Positions 33,860 to 41,173 of a stretch of 41,173 bases of DNA are shown here, piece after piece (positions within the stretch are counted from its first letter, which is position 1; every line of letters begins with the position of its first letter). Both the position numbers and the translations under genes were made by a program. The stretch is from Betaproteobacteria bacterium. Lineage in GTDB: Bacteria; Pseudomonadota; Gammaproteobacteria; Burkholderiales; SG8-41. The notes below the pieces were generated by a model. The model was not told where the DNA came from. It did not search any database and worked only from the letters and a program-made list of their open reading frames with translations. The stretch spans positions 1 through 41,173 of the forward strand of contig JANYDY010000005.1 of NCBI GenBank assembly GCA_025363435.1, written 5' to 3'.

Positions 33860-34966
33860 TCAATCCTGCTTTAACTTTAACTCCCGCCGCAGAAATTCGT
33901 GGAAGTGCAGCATGCCGTCTTCCATCGGCGACTGATATGGCCCGACTTCATTGATGCCCTGCTTGTAGAGCGCGCGGCGGCCATCGGTCATGCGCGTGCA
34001 GATTTCGTCGTCTTCGACTGCAGTTTCTTCGTATGCAGACTGTTCGGCGGCAACGAATTCGCGTTCGAACAGCGCAATCTCTTCAGGATAATAAAATTCG
34101 ATAACGTGCGCGCAGGCTTCAGGGCCGCGCGGGATGACCTGACTGATCACCAGCACGTGCGGATACCACTCGATCATGATGTTCGGGTAATAAGTGAGCC
34201 AGATCGCGCCATGCGGCGGATTGCGGCCCCCGTTATAGCGCAGCAGCAGGTCGTGCCAGCGCTGATAGACCGGCGTGCCGCCGCGCGCGAGTTCCGGTTT
34301 TACGCCGCAGGTTTGCACGCTGTACCAGTCGCCGAATTCCCACTTCAGATCATCGATTTCGACGAAATTGCCGAGGCCCGGATGAAAGGGCACGACGTGA
34401 TAATCCTCGAGGTAAACCTCGATGAAGGTTTTCCAGTTGCAGGCGTAGTTTTCGATTTGCACGCGGTCGAGCATGAAGCCGGAGAAATCGAGATCCTGCG
34501 CGACACCGAGCCTGGCGAGATCGCGCGCGACGTCGCGCTTGCCGGCAAACAAAAGGCCGTTCCAGTTCTGTAGTGGTGTCGAACCCAGATCGAGGCAGGG
34601 GTTGGCGGGGAAGTGCGGCGCGCCGAGCAGTTTGCCGTCCAGACCGTAGGTCCAGCGATGCAGCGGGCATACGATCGACTTGGTCGTGCCGCGATCCTGC
34701 AGAATGATGGCCTGGCGGTGGCGGCAGACGTTGCCGACCAGTTGCACGCCCTGATCGCCGTGCACGAGCGCTTTTGCATTGTCCAGCGCGGCGAGTACGT
34801 GATAGTCGCCGCGGTCGCGCGCCATCAATTCATGGCCGACGTAGCCGGGCCCTTGTTGAAACAGCAGCTTTTGTTCGAGCGCGTAAATTTGCGCATCGAA
34901 GTACCATGGAATCGGTAGTTGCGGCGAGGTCTTGGTCAGCGCTTGTAAGGTCGCCAGATCGGACAT
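33860..34966 (-). CDS. Rieske non-haem iron oxygenase, alpha subunit
   Basis: 368 residues. The Rieske cluster motif is CRHR then CPLHRW (C-x-H-x16-C-x2-H) in residues 80-105. The catalytic domain has a 2-His-1-carboxylate set in KTFIEVYLEDYHVVPFHPGL. It may act as a small ring- or N-alkyl oxygenase, related in form to choline or stachydrine-type monooxygenases. No reductase gene is adjacent. In betaproteobacteria such a gene commonly precedes xseB-ispA-dxs, and it lies divergently to xseB here, 495 bp away. Confidence 0.88.
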   Translation of the reverse strand: MSDLATLQALTKTSPQLPIPWYFDAQIYALEQKLLFQQGPGYVGHELMARDRGDYHVLAALDNAKALVHGDQGVQLVGNVCRHRQAIILQDRGTTKSIVCPLHRWTYGLDGKLLGAPHFPANPCLDLGSTPLQNWNGLLFAGKRDVARDLARLGVAQDLDFSGFMLDRVQIENYACNWKTFIEVYLEDYHVVPFHPGLGNFVEIDDLKWEFGDWYSVQTCGVKPELARGGTPVYQRWHDLLLRYNGGRNPPHGAIWLTYYPNIMIEWYPHVLVISQVIPRGPEACAHVIEFYYPEEIALFEREFVAAEQSAYEETAVEDDEICTRMTDGRRALYKQGINEVGPYQSPMEDGMLHFHEFLRRELKLKQD

Positions 34967-35461
34967 ACGGCGTAATCTCTAGACTGGAAGTGACGGAAGG
35001 GTAGAACGCGATCGACCGCGGGTCGACGCTCTAAAACCATTTGTTTACAAGCCCTTAGACGAGGCGCTATTTTCCCCGCATTTGGTGGTGAGGGCAATAG
35101 TCATTTCAGGATTTCGCCGTATCCTGCTGTTTATTTGAATTAAATACTTGATGTGGCTGAGCACGGCCAGCGTTGCGGACCATTGCTTGCGCGCACGGGA
35201 TGCGGCATGCGCCGGGATGCAAAATTCTTCGCGCCGTCGAGTGCCAAGGACATCGTCATTGCGCGCGGTGCCGCTGGCGCCGATGCGGAATCGGCAGCGC
35301 GCTGCAAACAATATCAGCAAACAATCTGTCACGGCTTGCGCGACACCGCTTTGACCGACAGTCCGTTGCCGTATCCGCTCTTATTTCCCCGCGTGTTTCG
35401 TTGACCGCAAGGCTCTGATTGCGCTATGTTCGCGGTTTAATCGCGGTCGCCGCTTCCTGGC
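34967..35461. other. Non-coding gap between the Rieske oxygenase gene and xseB
   Basis: About 495 bp. The open frames here have no family resemblance or ribosome-binding sites I could support. The only likely signal is the promoter at 35401-35430. Its first part is relatively AT-rich and may contain the oxygenase promoter. Confidence 0.5.
35401..35430 (+). promoter_or_regulatory. Candidate promoter of the xseB-ispA-dxs operon
   Basis: TTGACC (35401-35406), an 18-base spacer, then TATGTT (35425-35430), 31 bases before the xseB ATG. This is near consensus sigma70 form but not tested. Confidence 0.45.
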
Positions 35462-35710
35462 ATGTCCAAGACAGAAAAATCCGACAAGAGCCCGACCTAC
35501 GAGAGCGCGTTGAACGAGCTCGAAGGCATCGTGACGCGCATGGAAGACGGGCAATTGACGCTCGAGCAGTCGCTGACGGCCTACAAGCGCGGTGCAGAAC
35601 TATTGAAGTTCTGCCAGGCCCAGCTGGCGGACGCGCAACAGCAGGTCAAGGTTCTCGAAGCCGGTGTGCTGAAAAACTTTGCCGGCGACGATGACGACGA
35701 ATCCACCTGA
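35462..35710 (+). CDS. xseB: Exonuclease VII small subunit
   Basis: 82 residues, normal for XseB. It has the diagnostic YESALNELEGIVTRMEDGQLTLEQSLTAYKRGAELLKFC coiled segment. It associates with XseA, encoded elsewhere, to degrade single-stranded DNA. Its C-terminal acidic codons overlap the ispA start, so it is coupled to isoprenoid synthesis as in many proteobacteria. Confidence 0.95.
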   Translation: MSKTEKSDKSPTYESALNELEGIVTRMEDGQLTLEQSLTAYKRGAELLKFCQAQLADAQQQVKVLEAGVLKNFAGDDDDEST

Positions 35711-36593
35711 TTTTCAGCGCTGGACGGCGGCTCAGCAAACCCGCATCGAGGCGCAATTGCAGGCCCTGCTGCCGTCGGCCGAACTGGCGCCGCAGCGTTT
35801 GCATGCGGCGATGCGTTACGCGGTGTTGGGCGGCGGCAAGCGTGTGCGTCCATTACTGGCATTCGCTGCCGGCGAAATCAGCGCGGCAGATCCGGCGCGT
35901 GTGGCGATAGCCGGCGCAGCAGTCGAGATGATCCACGCTTATTCGCTGGTGCACGACGATTTGCCCTGCATGGACGACGACGTTCTGCGTCGCGGCAAAC
36001 CGACCTGCCATGTTGAATATGACGAAGCGACGGCGCTGCTGGTCGGCGATGCCTTGCAAAGCCTGGCTTTTCAGTTGCTCGCCGAATACCGGCTCGCCGA
36101 CGATCCGGCGGTGCAGCTCGAAATGGTCAAGCTGCTGGCGGCGGCGTCGGGTTCGCGTGGCATGGCCGGCGGGCAGGCAATCGACCTGGCGGCCACCGGC
36201 AAGACGCTGACGCTGCCGGAACTCGAATTCATGCATATACACAAAACCGGTGCGATCATCCGCGCTGCGACGCTGCTTGGTGTGCGCTGCGGCAGCGTGC
36301 TCGATAAAAAAGAGTTCGAGCGGCTCGATCATTTTGCCAAATGCATTGGCCTTGCTTTCCAGGTGGTGGATGACGTGCTGGATACCGAGGCATCGACGGC
36401 AACACTCGGCAAGACTGCCGGCAAGGACGCGCAGCACAACAAACCCACCTATGTCAGCGTGCTGGGTGTGGCCGAATCAAAAAAACTGGCCGGTGAACTG
36501 CGCGCCGATGCGCTGGCGGCTCTCGACGTGTTCGGTGCGCGGGCGCTGCGCCTGCGCGAACTCGCCGACTTTATTGTCTTACGAAAGTTCTGA
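35691..36593 (+). CDS. ispA: Farnesyl diphosphate synthase (polyprenyl synthetase family)
   Basis: 300 residues. It joins IPP with DMAPP and GPP to farnesyl diphosphate. Both Asp-rich motifs are present: DDLPCMDDD (first) and DDVLD (second), with [10 protein letters not shown] near the N-terminus. The start at 35691 (MTTNPPDF) lies inside the xseB end; a TTG 12 bases earlier is less likely. The stop overlaps the dxs start (TGATG). Confidence 0.96.
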   Translation: MTTNPPDFQRWTAAQQTRIEAQLQALLPSAELAPQRLHAAMRYAVLGGGKRVRPLLAFAAGEISAADPARVAIAGAAVEMIHAYSLVHDDLPCMDDDVLRRGKPTCHVEYDEATALLVGDALQSLAFQLLAEYRLADDPAVQLEMVKLLAAASGSRGMAGGQAIDLAATGKTLTLPELEFMHIHKTGAIIRAATLLGVRCGSVLDKKEFERLDHFAKCIGLAFQVVDDVLDTEASTATLGKTAGKDAQHNKPTYVSVLGVAESKKLAGELRADALAALDVFGARALRLRELADFIVLRKF

Positions 36594-38443
36594 TGTACGA
36601 TCTGCTGACCACTATCAACGAACCGTCGGACCTGCGCAAACTGGAGCGCCGCCAGCTGCCGCAACTGGCGACCGAATTGCGCGAGTTCCTGATCGATTCG
36701 GTGAGTAAGACCGGCGGTCATCTGTCGTCCAATCTCGGCACGGTCGAGCTGACCATCGCGCTGCACTACGTCTTCGACACGCCGCACGACCGCCTGGTGT
36801 GGGATGTCGGTCACCAGACCTACGGCCACAAAATTCTGAGCGGCCGCCGCGAAGGCATGAGCCGGCTGCGCATGTGGGAAGGCATTTCGGGATTTCCGCG
36901 CCGCGAAGAAAGCGTTTACGACACTTTCGGCACCGCGCATTCGAGCACCTCGATCAGCGCTGCATTCGGCATGGCGATCGCATCACGCCTCGCCGGTGTC
37001 CAACGCAACGTCGTGGCCATCATTGGCGATGGCGCGATGACGGCCGGCATGGCTTTCGAAGCGCTGAACAATGCCGGCGACAACAATGCCAATCTGCTGG
37101 TCATACTCAACGATAACGAGATGTCGATTTCGCCGCCGGTGGGCGCACTCAACAAATACCTCGCCAAACTGATGTCGGGACGCTTTTATGCCGCGGCCAG
37201 ACGCGCCGGCACGCGCGTGCTGGGCGATCTTGCCAAACGCGCCGAAGAACACGTCAAGGGCATGGTTACGCCGAGCACCATGTTCGAGGAATTCGGTTTC
37301 AATTACATCGGGCCGATCGATGGCCACGATCTCGACGCGCTGGTGCCGACGCTGAAAAATATCAGCGAATTGAGCGGCCCGCAGTTTTTGCATGTGGTGA
37401 CGCGCAAGGGGCAGGGTTACAAAATGGCCGAGGCCGATCCGGTGCTCTATCACGGCGTCTCGAAGTTCAAACCCGACGACGGCATCGTCGGCAGCAAGGG
37501 CGGCGGCAAGCCGACCTACACGCAGGTCTTCGGCGACTGGCTGTGCGACATGGCGGCACTCGACAAGCGCCTGGTCGGCATTACGCCGGCGATGCGCGAG
37601 GGTTCGGGGCTGGTGCGTTTTTCCGAACAGTATCCGGAGCGCTATTTCGACGTCGGTATTGCCGAGCAGCACGCGCTGACCTTCGCTGCGGGGCTCGCCT
37701 GCGAGGGCAGCAAACCGGTGGTGGCGATCTATTCGACTTTTCTGCAACGCGCCTACGATCAATTGATCCACGATGTGATGCTGCAGAATCTGCCGCTGGT
37801 GCTGGCGATCGACCGCGGCGGCCTCGTTGGCGCCGACGGCGCAACCCATAACGGCAGTTTCGATCTCTCGTACTTGCGCTGCCTGCCGAACATGACAGTG
37901 ATGACACCGTCGGACGAAAACGAATGCCGGCAGATGCTGTTCACGGCGTTTCAGATGAATACGCCGGCAGCGGTGCGTTACCCGCGCGGCAGCGGCCCCG
38001 GCGTCGAGATCAAAAAGGACATGACGGCGCTGCCGGTCGGCCGCGGCGAGATCCGCCGCCAAGGCAAAAAAATTGCGTTGCTGTCGAAAAAAATTGCACT
38101 GCTTGCTTTCGGCAGCATGGTCGGCGTTGCGCTCGAAGCCGGTGAAGAACTGGATGCGACGGTCGCCAATATGCGCTTCGTCAAACCGCTTGATGACGCG
38201 CTGGTGGCGCAGCTTGCCGGCAGTCACGATCTGCTGGTGACCATCGAGGAAAACGTCATTCAGGGCGGCGCCGGCAGTGCGGTGCTGGAGTCTTTGCAGC
38301 GGCGCGGCATCAAGGCCTCGGTGCTGCTGCTCGGTCTGCCGGACCGTTTTGTCGATCACGGCGACCCGGCGTTGCAACTCAAAAATTGCGGGCTTGATCG
38401 CGCCGGCATCCTCGCCGCAATCCGGGCGAAACTGGCCGAGTAG
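36593..38443 (+). CDS. dxs: 1-deoxy-D-xylulose-5-phosphate synthase
   Basis: 616 residues. It is the TPP-dependent first step of the MEP isoprenoid route. TPP/Mg site: [18 protein letters not shown]. Catalytic Glu: [16 protein letters not shown]. Substrate motif: [15 protein letters not shown]. Near residue 491 is a duplication, [18 protein letters not shown]: a 21-bp unit (38066-38086) is repeated at 38087-38107, adding seven residues (compare the usual single [10 protein letters not shown]). The reading frame is kept, so the enzyme is likely functional. Confidence 0.97.
   Translation: MYDLLTTINEPSDLRKLERRQLPQLATELREFLIDSVSKTGGHLSSNLGTVELTIALHYVFDTPHDRLVWDVGHQTYGHKILSGRREGMSRLRMWEGISGFPRREESVYDTFGTAHSSTSISAAFGMAIASRLAGVQRNVVAIIGDGAMTAGMAFEALNNAGDNNANLLVILNDNEMSISPPVGALNKYLAKLMSGRFYAAARRAGTRVLGDLAKRAEEHVKGMVTPSTMFEEFGFNYIGPIDGHDLDALVPTLKNISELSGPQFLHVVTRKGQGYKMAEADPVLYHGVSKFKPDDGIVGSKGGGKPTYTQVFGDWLCDMAALDKRLVGITPAMREGSGLVRFSEQYPERYFDVGIAEQHALTFAAGLACEGSKPVVAIYSTFLQRAYDQLIHDVMLQNLPLVLAIDRGGLVGADGATHNGSFDLSYLRCLPNMTVMTPSDENECRQMLFTAFQMNTPAAVRYPRGSGPGVEIKKDMTALPVGRGEIRRQGKKIALLSKKIALLAFGSMVGVALEAGEELDATVANMRFVKPLDDALVAQLAGSHDLLVTIEENVIQGGAGSAVLESLQRRGIKASVLLLGLPDRFVDHGDPALQLKNCGLDRAGILAAIRAKLAE
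38066..38107 (+). repeat. 21-bp tandem duplication within dxs
   Basis: Each unit starts with seven A, then TTGC and a CTG/CTT-rich end, coding K-K-I-A-L-L-S/A. The second copy differs by a few bases, so it is not a simple assembly artefact. It could be a homopolymer-associated slip fixed in evolution. Confidence 0.75.
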
Positions 38444-38482
38444 TATACTGCCCCTCCCGCAATACGCTTTCACGGTGGTGAT

Positions 38483-39124
38483 ATGAGACGACGCGCACCA
38501 GGCGCCCCGTCGCAGGACGACGATATCGACGGCTACGCGAAGATCGACCAGTACAACCCGCGCACCGTCAAAAATATCGCCGGCCATTTTCACGGCATTT
38601 TGGGCGAGCTCGGCGAAGACCCGACTCGCGAAGGCCTCGTTAAAACGCCGGAACGCTACGCCAAGGCGATGCATTTTCTGACGCACGGCTACGATCTTGA
38701 TCCGGCGGCGATCCTGCGCTCGGCGATGTTCAAGGAAGAATACAAGCAGATGGTGATCGTCAAGGACATCGAAGTCTATTCGATGTGCGAGCACCACGTG
38801 CTGCCGTTTTTCGGTAAGGCGCACGTCGCCTACATTCCGAACGGCCACATCGTCGGCCTGTCGAAGGTGCCGCGCGTGGTTGATGCGTTTGCGCGCCGCC
38901 TGCAGGTGCAGGAACGCCTCACCACGGAAATTCTCAACTGCATACAGGACACGCTGCAGCCGCAGGGTGTGGCAGTGATTATCGAGGCGCAGCATATGTG
39001 CATGGTGATGCGTGGCATTCAGAAGCAGCATTCGATCGCGACGACTTCGGCGTTCACCGGCGAATTCGAACATGACAGAACGCGTGCCGAGTTTGTCCGG
39101 CTGGTTACGCGCGGTAGCGATTAA
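38483..39124 (+). CDS. folE: GTP cyclohydrolase I (FolE)
   Basis: 213 residues, type I (FolE, not FolE2). Zn ligands: Cys and His in [18 protein letters not shown], and Cys in [12 protein letters not shown]. Further motifs are [19 protein letters not shown] and [23 protein letters not shown]. It makes 7,8-dihydroneopterin triphosphate, the entry to folate. It follows dxs by 39 bp and lies upstream of ribBA, so two GTP-using vitamin routes start here. Confidence 0.97.
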   Translation: MRRRAPGAPSQDDDIDGYAKIDQYNPRTVKNIAGHFHGILGELGEDPTREGLVKTPERYAKAMHFLTHGYDLDPAAILRSAMFKEEYKQMVIVKDIEVYSMCEHHVLPFFGKAHVAYIPNGHIVGLSKVPRVVDAFARRLQVQERLTTEILNCIQDTLQPQGVAVIIEAQHMCMVMRGIQKQHSIATTSAFTGEFEHDRTRAEFVRLVTRGSD

Positions 39125-39146
39125 ATTGATGGATGGCGTTTAAACG

Positions 39147-40406
<1,260 letters not shown>

Positions 40407-40681
40407 GTTTTCGCGGTTTCGCTGACGCACCACGCTGTCGCCGTTAGAGAATGGCGCCAGCGCCTGACTCTTGCTTGCGCCGTCATGCGCACCACGGCCA
40501 TTCGTTCGTCGGATTGGCGACGGCGCCAAGTTGCGTTATGCTGAAAACATGAATTTTTATTGCATGGTTGCCGACAAGTGTCTGTTTCAGGATTGGTTGT
40601 CGGGATTTGGTTACAAACAGGCGGAACGCAAAGCGTCTTTTAGGCAACCTAATTCACGTTAGACGGCATGGTCTATATCAG

Positions 40682-40984
40682 ATGAAACGCACCGTATTTA
40701 TTTCCGCGGTTCTTGGGGTAACGATTCCGCTGCTTCTATTTGGCGCCATGCAGTGGACCTCATTTCTGGATGAACTATCCGAGCAGGTAGTCCTGTGGAT
40801 GTGGCCAACGTACTTCTTCCTGCTTGGCTTCGATGGTCCCGTTAATTCGACTGTTGTTCTTGCCGTTGCCATTACAGCTGCAGTCAACGGCGCCATCTAT
40901 GCATTCGTAGCGCTCGTTGTATGTTTGGTGACGCGTCGCATACGAGGAATGCCGTCTAACCGTCAAATCGAGAGGGACGCTTGA
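40682..40984 (+). CDS. Small membrane protein, 100 aa, unknown function
   Basis: The start at 40682 (MKRTVFISAVLGVTIPLLLFGAMQW) gives a hydrophobic first helix, and at least two more segments follow (FFLLGFDGPVNSTVVLAVAI, AVNGAIYAFVALVVCLVTRRI). Base composition is less GC-rich than the core genes, and it lies between ribBA and an insertion sequence. This may mean transferred DNA. No family is recognised. Confidence 0.65.
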   Translation: MKRTVFISAVLGVTIPLLLFGAMQWTSFLDELSEQVVLWMWPTYFFLLGFDGPVNSTVVLAVAITAAVNGAIYAFVALVVCLVTRRIRGMPSNRQIERDA

Positions 40985-41007
40985 AAGCGCCCCTCATTTG
41001 AATCGTT

Positions 41008-41173
41008 GAGGCTGTGCAAAAAGGTCGAATTACCGGTCCCCGTTAAGGTTGCATGAATCGTTAATCCATCAATCCGTGATGGAGTTAACGATGGCACGAT
41101 TTAAATCAGTCAACATGAGCCCGCGGTTCCTGCCGGTGGTGCTGGAACAGCAATTGCAGCCGGGCACCTTCGA
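41008..41173 (+). mobile_element. Left part of an IS1182-like insertion sequence
   Basis: GAGGCTGTGCAAAAAG at 41008-41023 looks like a terminal inverted repeat of this IS type, followed within 70 bp by the transposase start. The right end is outside the window, so repeats and target duplication cannot be checked. Confidence 0.55.
41091..41173 (+). CDS. IS1182-family transposase, N-terminus only
   Basis: The start MARFKSVNMSPRFLPVVLEQQ, then LQPGTF, resembles the opening of IS1182-family transposases, which begin with a short basic stretch and a P-G-[ST]-F-E motif. GGAG lies upstream of the ATG. The rest runs off the window. Confidence 0.65.
   Translation, partial: MARFKSVNMSPRFLPVVLEQQLQPGTF

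Noticed and set aside
35045-35404. Overlapping small frames in the gap before xseB
   Set aside because: Several frames of 68-95 codons conflict; none has a ribosome-binding site or family resemblance.
36983-39073. A 696-codon minus-strand frame opposite dxs and folE
   Set aside because: High-GC shadow: it is antisense to two certain enzymes, is His/Arg-rich and has no motif.
40471-40662. 63-codon plus-strand frame after ribBA
   Set aside because: Overlaps a weak AT-rich region without start signals; no motif.

Overview
The window looks like a chromosomal segment from a betaproteobacterium, most likely of the Burkholderiales or a near relative. Support comes from high GC, from five Bug-type (TctC-like) periplasmic binding proteins, from the order xseB-ispA-dxs behind a Rieske oxygenase gene, from csp next to clpS-clpA, and from a nudJ-mnmA pair. 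No rRNA, tRNA or CRISPR array was seen. This rests on reading translations only; no search was run.

Left end (1-2.8 kb). The first gene runs off the left edge on the minus strand. Its frame contains an in-frame TGA exactly where a glutaredoxin-like protein would have its first catalytic cysteine (U-S-S-C). A perfect 7-bp stem with a GUU loop begins 16 nt after the TGA. I read it as a selenocysteine-containing redoxin that ordinary gene callers would miss. A YibF-like glutathione transferase gene diverges from it, followed by the coupled nudJ-mnmA pair on the minus strand.

Metal/TonB island (2.9-7.2 kb). A TonB protein, a Cys-less FrmR/RcnR-type repressor with its own operator-promoter, and a TonB-dependent outer-membrane receptor form a plus-strand block. 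Three tiny minus-strand genes flank it. Each encodes a signal peptide plus a short Lys-rich (two of them Lys/Glu-rich) tail and has its own terminator.

Core block (7.3-14.4 kb). This holds rluE, an unrecognised 458-residue cytosolic protein, a cold-shock gene, clpS-clpA, and a two-gene flavocytochrome c sulfide dehydrogenase module.

Accessory catabolic region (14.4-30.8 kb). It carries five orphan Bug receptors, an AlkC-type DNA glycosylase, two small genes, and a long minus-strand cluster. That cluster runs TcuA-like flavoprotein, GntR regulator, aconitase-family large and small subunits, MmgE/PrpD and two Bug proteins. MAPEG, dimeric-barrel and secreted hydrolase genes follow. An isocitrate-lyase/PEP-mutase-family gene diverges from a shared promoter region with a GntR-like palindrome. 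Together they suggest import, dehydrogenation, hydration/isomerisation and C-C cleavage of a di- or tricarboxylic acid I cannot name.

Right part (30.8-41.2 kb). A Tat-exported Kelch protein, two coupled small membrane proteins, a mercaptopyruvate sulfurtransferase and a Rieske oxygenase precede the plus-strand housekeeping run xseB-ispA-dxs-folE-ribBA. The right edge enters an IS1182-like insertion sequence, preceded by a small AT-richer membrane-protein gene.
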